The notes under the pieces were generated by a model that saw nothing but the letters and a program-made list of their open reading frames with translations, did not search any database and was not told the origin of the DNA. A program made the translations under genes and the position numbers. A stretch of 64,000 nucleotides of DNA from the NCBI GenBank assembly GCA_030549495.1, contig JAUIRK010000388.1, forward strand, positions 124,001-188,000, written 5' to 3'. Numbering within the stretch: the stretch's first letter is position 1; every line of letters begins with the position of its first letter. Shown here piece by piece: positions 11,419 to 25,100 of this stretch. This stretch comes from Nectonema munidae (taxonomy: Eukaryota > Nematomorpha > Nectonematoida > Nectonematidae).

Positions 11419-13190
11419 CAGTATACTCTCCTTTTCTCGAAGTCTGATAAGTCGAAGTTATGCCTAAGTCCCAATCCCTTGAAGGCCTTTCCCATTTTAA
11501 TTACTTACAATATCTCGAACTTCACAACTCAAAATTCCTTTTATCTCGAAGTGTTTTAACAGGTCCTGTGCATGGAAAAAGCGGTCAATTTGACTTTTTT
11601 AAGTCGAAGTGTCACATTTTGCAATTAACTATGAACAAACGATCATCAAACACAACAAGTACTGTGGCGATTGCAATTATAAACTGTGAACTGATATCTT
11701 CTTTTGTGTGGTAGGCTTATTTTCATAACAAATTGGTTTAATTATGGACATTTCGTTCTGCTTAGCAGTTTATTAACAACTCTACAAAGAATATGACAAC
11801 AGTTTTAACTGGTTTTGGACTCAAGTCTCTCTATAAAAGGTCGCCCTAAAAGCAGAAACTTTACTATTTTGCACTGATTTCATTGCGATATTTTCATACT
11901 GAATCATGGCAGCAGTTAAACGCAAACTTACGTGATATAAGATGGAGACAAAGTACTCAGCTCTCTTATAGGTTGAAAAAGGAGCCAAGTCTAAGACAGA
12001 GATCGCAAAGCAGTTTGGGATACCTTCAAACACTCTGTCAACCTGGATAAAATCATTTGCTAAAATCAAGGAGGCTTATGAAAACAGTGGATCTGCTCGT
12101 AAACGTATCCGTTTTTCCCAGTATCCAGATGTAGAGGAAGCACTTTTCATCTGGTTTAAAAATGCACGTGCACAGAACATCACTGTGTCCCGACCCATTT
12201 TACAAGCCAAAACAACAAAACTTACAACAGATCTTCAGCATCCTGACTTCATTTGTAGTGACGGCTGATTGACAAGGTTTAAGGAGAGGCATGACATCTG
12301 CTTCTGTACCATCAATGGAGAGTCCAAGAGTGTGACAGACAATCAGGTGGAAGACTGGTTCTCCACTACCCTACCAAGGCTCCTTGACAAGTACAGCCCG
12401 AATTGCATTTATAATGCAGACGAGACGGGACTGTTCTACAAGCTTCTTCCTCCCAAGTCACTCACACTCAAAGGCGAGGAGTGTTCGGGTGAAAAGTTGT
12501 CCAAAGAGAGACTCACTGTACTTCCTTCCCTTCCACGTGTAACACTCACTAACATTGCGATTGTATATCTGCCTCCAAACACAACGTCACGGACACAACC
12601 CATTGACCAAGGCATTATCAAAAACATGAAGACCCACTACAGTCGTCTGCTCATTGACAAACTGACCACAGCCATCGAGAACGACAATCCCCTTACCACA
12701 GTGTCTGCCCTTGATGCTCCGCACATGCTTCAGAGAGCCTGGTCCTCTATCACTTCAACAACAATTGCAAACTGCTTCAAATACGCTCAGTTTGTGCTTG
12801 GTGATGGCGCCACTGTCAGTGATGACGATGAGGATGATATCCCCCTATCAGAACTTGTCCGAAGAGCTGCTACAGTTGGGGTGAAGGTGGACTCTTTCGA
12901 TGAGTGTGTTACTGTTGATGACAGTGTGACAACCAGCGCGCCACTGACTGATGAGACCATCATTGCTGCTGTCACTGACAAGCACAACCCACACCCCCAA
13001 GATCCAAGTGAAGACGAAGATAACGACGGCAGGAACCTCCCAGAAATACTATTCCTACAACATCAGCTGCTCTGGCCATGTGTTCAACTTTGCGTGCAAA
13101 GTGATGCCACTGAGATGTTTGATAAGCTCACATTGAACAATTTATTGATAAAACTGAATGTTCTCAACTCAAATAAACATGTATGAATGC
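11419..13190 (+). mobile_element. Tigger/pogo element, 3-prime truncated
   Basis: The left end CAGTATACTCTCCTTTTCTCG follows a TA at 11417-11418 and has the classical Tigger terminus form. The element then carries a transposase frame on the same strand. No matching inverted right end was found within several hundred bases after the coding region, so that side is lost or too diverged. Confidence 0.75.
11905..13186 (+). pseudogene. Tigger/jerky-like transposase with internal deletion
   Basis: The frame starts near MAAVKRKLT and reads through a pogo-type N-terminal helix-turn-helix (SKTEIAKQFGIPSNTLSTWI), interrupted by in-frame stops at about 11932 and 11971 and by a TGA just before 12269. From 12269 it is open for 305 codons. 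The first catalytic Asp is present in NADETG and the late block QPIDQG is present. The segment carrying the second catalytic Asp (usual form LL.DN..AHP) is absent: ERLTVLP runs straight into the TNIAIVYLPPNTTS block, a loss of roughly 90-100 codons that keeps the frame. The tail is rich in Asp, Glu and Thr. Catalysis is not possible as written. Confidence 0.85.
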
Positions 13191-13808
13191 TTTTCTTGTA
13201 TCAAATACTGAATAAATAACTTTATATAACATTTGATTGTGTTTTCCATTTTGTACTGTATTCGTAAAATATCAAGATTAGAAATGTTATACTCAGATTC
13301 CCCAATTATCCCCACTGACTAATTCCCCAATTACACTAGATGTATGTGATCTTGGCTAGGAGCAGCATTTTCGTATGCAGAAAAATTCAACGACGTGAAA
13401 AAGTTGTTCTAAAATTTTTTGATTAAAGTTTAATTGTTAAATGAATTATTTTGTTGTGATGAGTTTTTCCAAATCCATCGTGTATTGTATACAATTTTAC
13501 TTGTGTGTGGTGCCTTACGAAAATAAACAGTGCATGATTTGAATCAATAAAACTTATCAGATCACTTTTTAGATATCTATTAAGACATTTTCATCCTTGA
13601 CATCATTCAAGTATCAACATCTATTTCATTGGCTCAAAGTTATCCAATAAACTGAGGTCATAACTCATTCACGCATTCTGTAACATTACATCAAAGTAAC
13701 AGCACCTTTGGTAGAACTTTAAAATGTCAAGATTAAAGCTATTCCATCAAACAAGCCTATGAAGATATAATGCAAGTTAAAATATCCAACAATGTTTGTT
13801 TTTTTAAA
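13191..13808. other. Intergenic DNA
   Basis: AT-rich, with no feature seen beyond a possible remnant of the preceding transposon. Confidence 0.4.
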
Positions 13809-14653
13809 AAGTAGTTCTTAGCCTTTTTTTCATAGACCTTTTCTTGGTTTTTTGGAGGTGGACCCCCTCATAGCTATTCGACAAAAGAAAAGCTTGTTCT
13901 CAGTAATAATAATATAATATATAAAAATTAGCTTGTAACGGTCGAACACGTCACCCATTTAAAACATCCGTTTTTAACAGTTCTATTAGGGTTCTTCTCT
14001 TTTTCAATTATACTGAATCGGGTTGTATAGGAATCGATTGGATCTTATTTCAAGGTGACCACTAAGACAGGTTTTCGTAATGATAATGATATCACTATAT
14101 TAATAATAATAAAAACTAACGTCAGAATTTTTTAATTTTTTGAAATATTTATAGAACCTTCCTTTAGTCTTTGTAAACTTTATAATAAATGTTAACAATA
14201 TTTCCGATTATTTATTTTAATATTAAAAATAGCAAGTTTCTGACAACATGAATTTACTTATCTTTAATCTCTGTTAAATTGGGCGATGAGCAAATATGCT
14301 AATATGAAAAAGGTTCGAAGATTATATTCATTTAAAATTAAAATTTACCTTATTAGAGTTTATCTTTTTTCTTGTTGATGAACTTTCGTTCGGTTTTCCA
14401 CTAACCGACGTGTGAGTATCTACATTTCCGAAGAAATAAAGTTTAGGAATAATCATTCATAATTCTTTTTATTTCAAAATGGTGTAAATTACAGTAGACG
14501 TTGTATTTTCGGCAATAACAACCTTTCTCATGTGAAATTACCCTTGTAACACCAATCATTGTGGAACTCTAATTTTTTACTGTTTGCCTGTGAATCCCTA
14601 TGAATATTTCATCAACCCCCTGGGTCCATGTGGACCAAGGTTGAGAAAGACTG
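13809..14653. mobile_element. Non-autonomous hAT-like element
   Basis: The left end AAGTAGTTCTTAGCC and the right end GGTTGAGAAAGACTG are approximate inverted repeats in the hAT form CAGTGGTTCTCAACC. TGGACC runs occur just inside both ends. The flanking 8-mers (TTTTTAAA and ATTTAAAC) match only in part, so the exact left boundary is uncertain. There is no coding capacity. Confidence 0.5.
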
Positions 14654-14899
14654 ATTTAAACGATTAAATTGTTAAAAGACTTGAAATAATGAATAAAAAA
14701 GCTAAAGTTAGTCCTTTTTTTATATTCTTTACTTCCTTTCTTTTCTAAGTTTTATAATGCTCAACAACACACTGAGGAAAAACCGAAACTAAATGATTAT
14801 TAATTTTCCGAATCGAAACGGATCATTGCATATGTTATTGTATGTGAAAGGAACGAAGAATAGCAGAAGGGATATTCTTATTTCATTCTATCATCTCAC

Positions 14900-15100
14900 T
14901 TTTATTCTCTTTCATGCGAGCCAACGTGATAAGGGAAGGGGACCCCCTTCCCCAGTCTAGAATTTGTCTGAAACTCTCTTCAGAAATATAAATGTATGCG
15001 CTTTCTATTTTCCCAACCGCTCCTCTGCAATCAGCTTTGTCCCCTGCGTTGAAAGTATGGCGAACTGCCTGATGCCATTGATCATAGTTGATTGATTACA
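14900..15100 (+). promoter_or_regulatory. Candidate promoter region of the transporter gene
   Basis: This stretch is distinctly richer in G and C than its surroundings and is unique in the window. It holds a TATAAA at 14987-14992, about 870 bp before the first coding ATG. A 5-prime UTR intron ending at the acceptor 15835-15836 would connect the two. This is inference from position and composition only. Confidence 0.25.
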
Positions 15101-15859
15101 CGAAATCCTTTCTTGCTCCTAAGATTTTAAAATGCTTCCCTTTTTCTATATATTTTTTCAACGCCCATGCAACATTTGAAATTGTCCACCTGTAATTTCA
15201 CGCGCAGTGTCCTACGAAGTAAAAATCGCCTGCTTTAAGTTAAATGGAGATTTATTCAAAAACGGACGATTATTTTTCGAAAGTCAATGCCTCAAAGGAT
15301 CAGGGCAAATATTGCCAACGACATACCCGAAAAAATTGTAATGCAAAAAATATATTTAGTTTTATGTATGATAGTTTTACAAATACATTAAAGTATAGTA
15401 TTTAGATTTCTCCTTGGAAATTTTTAATAACATAATTAAAATTTATGCTCTTCAGTAATTGACGGCCTTCTAAATGAACTTGCTTTACTTTTTGTGTTAT
15501 CTTTTTTTCTAGTGCCGCACCAAGATTTGAAAATCGTTTTAAACAAGTATACCAATTGTAACTTTGTCTTATATCGCTACTTGCCTTATAGACCAATACA
15601 TGCAATGAGTAGAAGTGTATTTCAAATGGTAAAAAATATGCTTTTGATCATTTGATTGCTTTAATATACATTACTATTTTCGCTGCGTCAGGAAAATGAA
15701 ATTAAAGATAAATGATAAAATCTTTTCTTTTTAGATTGTTTTGAAAGTAGTTTTGAATAGATATTGTGGTATGTCGTCTTCCTTCTCTTCTACCTATTTC
15801 AAATTTCACATTTTCCGAGTTTGTTCATATTGACAGATATCTCAGTATTTTATAATTCA

Positions 15860-16136
15860 ATGCAATTCAGAGAAGAAACAGTGGAAGATTTCCATGAAAT
15901 TCAGAGTCAAGACCATTCTAAGATTTCATGCCCCTTGTCCTCACAACCCTTTGTTGCACCAGATGGTGGTTGGGGATGGGTAGTGATGATGGCGTCATTT
16001 TTCATTCACGTTATTGCTGATGGAATAACCTATTCTTTTGGCATCTTTTACATACAGTTTTTAGATTATTTTGGTGAAAGCAAAAATTTGACATCTTGGA
16101 TTGGCTCTATTCTAGTTGGCGTCACGTTATGCTCAG
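15860..16136 (+). CDS. MCT exon 1 (start codon, span 1)
   Basis: 277 bp, ending phase 1 before GTACAC. It encodes a short polar N-terminus, then PDGGWGWVV and spans 1 and part of 2 (SWIGSILVGVTLCS). An upstream ATG at 15764 is in frame, but its peptide is hydrophobic and read from the AT-rich pre-acceptor sequence, so ATG 15860 is preferred. A 5-prime UTR of at least 24 bp (15837-15859) precedes it in the same exon. Confidence 0.9.
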
Positions 16137-19100
16137 GTACACCTTTCTATCATTTTCAGTTGATAGGCTTATGTATGCATATTTACAGAAAATAAAGCAC
16201 AGTTGATGGCTTTCATATTAAAATTTGTAAAATTTCTCAACTTCATTAAAAATAGGAGGAAGAATAGAAGATAAAGCATAAAATATTTTTGTCTTTACCA
16301 CCTTTTTGCTCTTACGCTCTATTGACTGTTTATTACGAAATTAATACATTTGACAAAGGTCGTAAAGACTGACATATTTTGTACTTATCTTCCATTTTTC
16401 ATCCTATTTTTAATAAAGTTGAGAAATTTTCCAAATTTTTAATATGGATATTTATATTTGTCAGGGAAGTTCATATGAATTCATCTATCTTAATTTTTCA
16501 TGACTTTTTCATTCCTCTATTTCAAAATTAATGAAAAAGAATGGAAACTGGATCGTTGGCAAATTTGGATTTTTTTCAGAGATAATCTTATGTTTTTAAG
16601 TTAAATTGATTTAGGTAAATTAATAATCGATTATATTAATGTGTAAAAATGGCATGATTTTTTTAATATAAATTCTTAATAATCAATTTTTTTATTTGTA
16701 ATAACTATTAGCAGTATCAGGCCCCTTGATAGGATGGGGAGGGGGATGACCAGGCTTATCCTCCTAAAATTTATTTTGCTCCCTGGAACTCCCTTGAGAT
16801 ATGTAAAAGTATACACTTTCTTATAGTCCGGCCACAATCAGTTTTGCCGCACCCTTTTAATTAGAGTCTAGCGACTGGGCTGAACAGGTTAGAATCAATT
16901 TTAAATTACAAATTGTTATCGTACATTGTAAAATGTTTTAATTACAAATTGTTATCAGTCAATCGAACTAAAAATTATTTTTATCTTGGGGGTAATCTTT
17001 TTCAATGCTCTCTTTCTTCCCTATCCTTTTAATTTGTGAGTGAATTGGGCATAGTCTCTTTATTTTCATTCAGTTTCTTACTGCCTTTGTATGTGTCTTT
17101 AGTTTACCTTATTCTATTTCATAGATTTTTATAGAGGTGGATGAGTGTTGGCGTTGTGTATAGTTTTATTAGGATACAACTCTAAGAAACTTGTATTCGT
17201 TATGATAAATGAAGCCGTATGTTTGTAGTTTTTTGGTGATAATAGTTTTCCATATTAATTACACATAGGTCCATTTTCAAGTGCCTTGGTCAATAGATAT
17301 GGCTGTAGAGCTGTCACGATTCTGGGGGCTGTTTTGTCATGCATTGGCTTTATCATCGCTTCCTTTGCTACCTCCTTGCTTTTACTCACCCTGTCTTTTG
17401 GATTGATTGTTGGTAAATTAAAATTTTTGCTCTATCACATATTTTCTTTCTAAATCCTCTCATGTACACTACACATGTCCTTTTCAAATTTCCGCAATGT
17501 TTGATGTAGTGATGTTCCCTTTTTCTAAGAAAATGCGCCTACATTTTCCTTACATATATAAAAACATTCTTTGGGATACACCGACATGCCGGTCGATAAG
17601 GTTGGCAAAAATAAACTTATAGAAGTTTATATACACCCATTTTAATTTTTCAACAAAAAAGTTTAAAAGGTTGAAACATGTTTCTGTAAATAACTCCTAG
17701 CCACATTTTCCGAGAAGTATTGCTGCAACCAATAGATTTACTGAAATGTCACATTTTTTTAAACTAAGTTTTCCAAATTCAAATTAAGTGTGTATTCACT
17801 AACACTATATAAAAACTTTATATTTGCATCAACCTAATGAAAGGCCTTTAAAATCAGAAAAGAGTCAAAACGTAATTAAAAATGTGAAAATCTTTTTAAA
17901 AAGGTGGCATCATTTTTAACAAATTTTTTTGTATTAATTTTTTTGTGTTTTAACCAATTTTTGAAAAATGTATATACACTAAAATTTTGTCAATACTCTG
18001 TCAAAATGTAGACGCATGAATCAATTCATTGACAAGTTATTGTTGAAGTACAAAAATGTATCAGTCTCTTTTTTATAGTTAAACAACTTTAACTGTTAAA
18101 AAATCGGTAGTTGCTCACTTTATGTGCTTGATAACGTGTTTTCTGACGGTTGAGGGGCTATTTCATCACTAGACAATTAATCCTCAAAATAACTTAAGTC
18201 TAAGTAACTTAATAGACTAAGTAACTTGTGCTAAGAAAACGCGTTCTTGGAAGACTCCCTTTTTGAATACTCGTTCTCAAATTCACATTGAACTTTAAAA
18301 TGTAAAAATATCATGCCGTCTAAAAAAGCTTCAGAAAGGCAAATGAAATGTATAATTGCTTACTTTGAGACATAATATTTAGATTAGGTATACAAAAATT
18401 GTAAAAGATTTTCGTGGAAAAAAAGGATGGGTCTCAGAAAACTGGTCTTCTTTTCAGTTGACTATTTAGCTCGCGGAAACTATTATATTTATTTATATAA
18501 TTACTATTTTAAAACTAATAACTTGCTTGAGACCCAATTTTCGATTCCGAGTTTCCTAAGACCCAGTTTTCTGAGACAGAGTTTTCTCGGCACCAAATAA
18601 TTATATAAGTAATTAATTAGTAAATTGACTAATTAAATAAGTAGATTTAACAAAATTTTTAAAACTTTATACAAAAGGTGCGAGTTGGCACAATTACAAA
18701 TAGGGTGAATTGAACATATCCCTCGCAACTTTTAGGGTTTGATCCATTTGGTTTTGTCATATTTTTTTCTTCTTTTCAAAAATATGTCTTTAGATATATT
18801 TCATGATACACATTTTGGAAGCTAAATCATTATACTCAGAGCGTAAAGAGAGGGAGAGAAGAGAACAGTGAGATGGCGGTGAGGAACCAATAGAAGAATT
18901 TATTTGTTAATTAGATAGTCATTGGTCAAAAACTGATGAAATAAAGCAAGAAATTTTTTACTCCATGTTATACGTCCAGAATGTGCTGACAGAATTTTTT
19001 GTTTTTCCATTCAAGAAAATTAAAATTTTTAGCTTCGTGTGAAATAGTGTTAATGGATAGAAATTTTAAAGTTTCGCCCAAAAGTAGCTTTATGTTATGC

Positions 19101-22100
19101 ACGGGTGAAACAAAATTTTAACATTGGTCTACTGTTTAATGCAAAAGAAAAATGAAAACGTACGAAAATTTACAAAGTGTAATTGTATCCAAATGCAATT
19201 GCTTCACCTTTCAAAATTAAGATAAAAATTTTTTTTTGTTCATTTTGAATTAGCAGTTATTATTTTTATGATAACTTTTTTTATATATTTTTATAAATGA
19301 TGTTTCAGTGAAAGGTTTTTTTTTTCATTTAAATCAAGCAATCTGGAGAAAAATTCAAGAACTTAGCATTGAACGAGGTAAAAGTGTCATTAAATTTCTT
19401 ACAATCTTCAAATTAATTTGATATTAAAAAGTTTTGTTTTCACATAATGGCGTAATAAAAGCGTTTATTTATCTTTTTCACGTTGAGTTCTACGTGGCCA
19501 TTTGCGTTTCGAGCCGCCTTGAAAAAAGAAACTGTCGAACTTTTCGACATTAAATTGCTCCAGTCAAAAAATAGGTTTAAATATACATTTAAATGGTACT
19601 GAATTTCATAAATTTTTGTTTAATCAGTAGTTCATCTCGCACTATTTATCTCAATTAAAATAATCAAATGCCATGTGTATAAAAGAACACACGCTAATCT
19701 CTGTACTGATTGATTGCATACCGTTTGTTGCATGCATATTGAAAATAAAATCAGGAGCACATTTTGATCAAAGTAATTATTTCAGTTTGTCCTCGCTAGA
19801 TATGACAAGTGAAACGCTTTACATATTCTTTGAAAACACATGCAGTTAGAGCAAAAATTTTAATGACATAATTCCCGTTTTAATTCATTCTCTCGTTTTA
19901 CTCTTTTCATTATGAGTCAAAATCAAAAATATATTAAAATTCGAGGTCTTACTTCCTCAATAACTGTAATTGTAGTTATTCAACAAATAGAGTTCTATTA
20001 TATTTTGTACTTTGCTGCTTCCGTTGTATTACTTAACGAATTTTATTTTTTTTAAATTTGGGTGATAGATATTCGCCAGTGTATGTTGATCAAGCTATGG
20101 TTCGAAGGGAAAATGATACCAGAAAAAATATTACATAAACCAGAAAACTTGCACAATTTTGATATTATAAAAAAAATTTTAATATTTTCAGCATTGTCAT
20201 ATCGCCGAGGAACATCTGTCCATGTCTTAAATGTAAAGTACGATGACATTGCACATTTATATATTTTGTACCTATAAATTTGAGTATAAATGGTATATGG
20301 ATAATTTATTGACCCATTTAGTTCGTATAAAATAAAATCAGGAGCACATTTGATCAAAGTGATCCAATAGTTTGTTTGCGTTTCCTTTGTGAATGTTGGT
20401 ATTAAATGGAACTAGAACTATCTATGAAGAGCCTCCAATCTTCAGATTTATTGAAAAGTTTTCCAACTTTTGAAAGAAGGTCTTCAACATCATTACAAAA
20501 GACGAAGTTGTCATCTTGAGTAAAATATGATAAAAAGGCAACTTCTCTTGAACGATAAAATGAAACTTTAGTTCCTGGTCTTAAACAATTTTTTTCTTGT
20601 AACCTTGAAGCTAAGATTTCAGATTTTTCCTTACTTAAATCAAGATCTCTTATTAAATCATTGAGCTCGCCTAGAGAAAATTTTTCTTGATTCGTTATAC
20701 TTGTCTTGTATTCTTCCATACCTTCATCTTGAGAGCTATCAAAGCTTTCGTCAGATTCGTCTTTTGAAGAAAACAGATCTTTTGGAAGTTTAGGAACAGG
20801 AACTTCAAAACTATGAGGTACACTGTACATGTCTTCTGGTAGATTCTAAATCTGGATAATCCAATTTATTTTTTTTTATGTTTGTTAAATCCTTTTACAT
20901 TTGCACGACAAAAATAACAATCGTTATAATGGTTCTTGTTCATGCCATACCATTGGTACACCAAAATTTAGTTTCCCCTTTTTTCCTTTTGTCCATTGCC
21001 TTAACTGCTCAACACAAGACTTATAAATTTTATGTATGTTTCATTTTGAAAGAAAAAAAATATCTTACCCGAGTCATTATTAATGTTAGATACAAAAGCT
21101 GTAAAAGTAGAGCCAATCTGATAAAACTGACTTTATTACATTAATTGCAATAAACAATATATTTCTAGTTTATTGAAAAAATTTCGGCAAATCAAAAAAA
21201 AAAAATTTCTAGGATTTTTTGAGATTTCAGTGTATGTTTTTGATGTATGTAGTAATTCATATGTATCTTTAGATGTTTTTGTCTCAGACGTGTATTACAT
21301 GTTAGATTAGAAACAAAAATTAGTTGGAATTAAGCTGGGTTGGAATAGAAATACACTAGAACCTACGTTTTACGTACGGCACGGGACCGAACGGCGGACG
21401 TAAAATGTAGGATTCGTGAAATCCAGGTTGACCTTTAAATTGACATACAACACGAAAATCCTAGCCTGGATCACACATGGTCACACCGTGTACGACATGA
21501 GGGACTATGGCAGCTAAAGAAGACTACTACAGTGAAGTTGGATGATCATCCCTGAAGTTGAGCTGTTTTAGTCTTAAATAAAAAATATCAGTGTATGTGT
21601 ATTATTTATCAATTATACTCAACTTAGTCTGCTCTAGGAAAAGGCGCCGGTTAATTTGCTATTCTAATGATGCATGCAGAGGGGAAAATAATTTTAAAAT
21701 AAGGAAAAATTACTTTATTCATTCTCTTTCGAATTTGTTGGCCCTGAAAAGGAAGGGCCTTTGTTTTGAAGATTTTTTTTTTTATTTTTTTTTACTGAAA
21801 GAAGTTGGTTATCTTTTTCTGCTCTAATGACGCTGCTCTCATCTGAGCCGCTTCGTCTCTCTATCGGCGAATCTGTCTGATGTGGCACGGATCTTTCTTT
21901 TGCTCAAACCAATCCACGACAACTCCAAGGGCTTCAAACGCTTGCTTAGGTTTAATTCGATCGACTATTTCTTCCTCTTTACTTTCACTCTCTTCATCAG
22001 ATGACTCCCTATCAATTTCACTGATTATCTCTGCGTCGGTGAGCCATTGGTGTTCGGCATCTTCGGCGAGCCATTCATTCACACTCATCATATCCTCAGT

Positions 22101-25100
22101 TCCAGAACCAAGTTCTTGAAACATGGCTTTAAATATATTACGATCCGCTTCCATGTTGTCTTTCTAAAACACCCTGGTCCATCGGTTGAATGAGGGAGGT
22201 TGTATTTGCCGGCAGGAACATTACTAAAAATGATCCGTCTTCTGTTGTTAGTTCTTCAACGGAAGGGTGGGCTGGAGCATTATCTAACAGTGTGAGCACA
22301 ATCTTTTCCTCGACATTGTTCTCTCGGCAAAATTCACGAACACGGGGAACAAAGTTCTCAAAAAACCATCTCTTGAATGTTGCCGCATCCATCCACGCGT
22401 TCTTCTGACTATAGTAGTCGACTGGCAGGCGGTCCATGTTCTGATTTTTAAAGGATCGTGGCTTAGCTGACTAGTGAATAAATGTTAATGGAATCTTACA
22501 GGTTCCGCTCGCATTCGAACAACCCATACGGGTAACTCGATCTTTAGCTTTCTTGACATTCTTTGCCGTTTTCTCTCCGTGTAAAATCAAGGTGCGGCTG
22601 GGCATCAATTTCCAATAGAGACCAGTTTCGTCAGCATTGAAAATCTGGTCTCTGGTTAAATTTTCTGATTCCATTAACCTCTTTAACGCAGATTGGAAAG
22701 CTCCAATTGAGTCAGCGTCTGCTGATAAGGATTCGCCTTGCATTGATAAGGAATGGATACCGTGGCGTTTCTTAAAACCATCTAGCCATCCGTTACTGGC
22801 CTCAAAACTAGGGTTACCTTCGGGATACAACTCTTTGGCGAAAAGAAGAGCTTTCTCCTGTAAAAGAGGTCCAAATATCGGTACGCCCTTTCTTCGCTGC
22901 TGCGTCATCCACGTAAAACACGCATCATCAAACTTCGAAAACGTTGCTTTTGACAAATAAGATTTAGCTAAAAACAGACTTGGTAACTCACATTTTGAAA
23001 CCGAATTCTCCAATTCCTCCTATTTCGCCCAGATGGTGGATACGGTTGACTTAGGCAAACCAAATTGCGTTGCAACTAAAAGGTTGGATTTACCCTTCCT
23101 TCTTTCGGCAATTATCTTTAGTTTAGTTTCGATCGAAACACTTTGACGCTTTCTCACGGAAGCCATGATTGCGAATGAATTATCTACCCATGGACCCGAT
23201 TTATTAAAATAGAAAAACGATCGATTTTAATTACAGGAAGTGCATGAAGTTGTGTGAAGTTAATGTTTACGTTTTGCACGAAAATGTTGTGTCTGTAACA
23301 CAGCGTTATCAGCTGACTATTTGCTACCAGGGACGTAATTGACAGTTGTATATGAGGATATCCTTTACACGTATTGCGACTCGCTGATAGCTCATTCATT
23401 CACAAGGCGGCGTATCGTTTGATGTTTGACAATGCGCGCTATTTAAATTACTCATAGTAAAATAAAACTGAAAGACAATAATTTATTAACCTTTATAAAC
23501 TTTTTAATACATAAAATCACAAAGAAAAAACGTATTAATAATGCATTTAATGACCAAAAAGATGACGCCATCGATCATTTGGCGAGGACGTAAAATCTAG
23601 AGAACGTAAAATCAGGGTACGTAAAACGTAGGTTCTATACCATTTTTAGTTCTATATTTTTTCCTTTTGCAATCCTATTTTGTCTTTTTCATTTCTTTTT
23701 GTCCCAACTTCGTTTTCGTGCGTATAGTTATTTAGTCACCTACTCTGAAGAGGAGCATCAGTCGTCGTAATGTGATCGATTTATTGATTTATTTTATATA
23801 AAATTTTTAATTCAATTAACACAAATTATTTTTCTTGTAAAAAGGCTTTGGCTTTGGCTTGATATATCTTCCAGCAATTGTCAGCGTTTCTTACTACTTT
23901 GAAGAAAAAAGAGCTTTTGCTACCGGCGTTGCTGTTTGTGGTTCTGGAGTTGGCACATTTTGCTTTGCACCTCTTACCTCCTTCCTTATTGACAAGTATA
24001 CGTGGAGAGGTGCGTTATTCATTCTCGGAGGAGTCGTTCTGAATTGTATAGTTTTTGGTGCTTTGATGCGCCCACTCAAAATTCATTATGGACAGGATCA
24101 CCACAAAATTGGTGAGCACATACTTTCTTTTGATTTCTTATTGTTGAGGGAAAGCAGAAGCGAAATAAATTTATAGTCAATTGCATAAATAAAAATTAAA
24201 AAAATTTCTGGGTGTATGAATATATTTTTATTATTATACTTCAAACAACCTAACTAACTAACCAAACAACTTAACTAATTAACTATCAAATAACTTAACT
24301 AAATAACTATAAAAGTGCCGGTTTTTTACCCTGGTTTTCTTCCTCTGAAGAATTCAAAGGTTTTTACGGTTAGGTTTCTGCTCTGGCGACCCGATTCTAC
24401 GTGGTTAGTAATCAAGCTATCACTAGACATTAAGTTTGTTTGCCTAATTGGGAGCGTTCGCGTTAGGATAGTATCGATCACTCAGCTGTATTTATATATT
24501 TGTAACATAAATTCTTGTAAAATAATATATATAACAAGGTATAGCTATGCAGTAACAAGGGCCGGTAGGCGTTTAGTGGGATGGAATGTCCAGGTAGACC
24601 TGGACTCAGCATTCCGGGCGGGCCACGATATCCGAAAGGATGGGTGCGAACGTCACAAACAACTTAACTAACTAACTAACTATTATACTTCATTTTACAT
24701 AGTTTTCTAATCATCTCTCAATCATATTTATATATTCTTAAAGCAGATAATGTTTCATTTAAATAGAAAGCCTATAATATTTTTTAAATGAAGGAAAAAA
24801 TAATTAAAAGATTATATGAAAAAAATCAACAAAAGAAATATCAAAGATTAATCTTAATGTTTGCACAGATGCAATCACACATAGTAAAAAATGAAAACGT
24901 TGAGCTTGAATATCTTAAATATTATTGAATTAGAATTATAAAAAATGTCAAAGAATAGGAATAAAGTGGAAAGATTTATTTAAATGAAAGAAATTGTTTA
25001 CAGCTCTTTGAATTCGGTAAGTAATGAGAAGAATGAGTTTAACATTATAAATGAAATATTATTTTCCGCTTGAATAAAATTTTGAATGTGTATAATTTTT

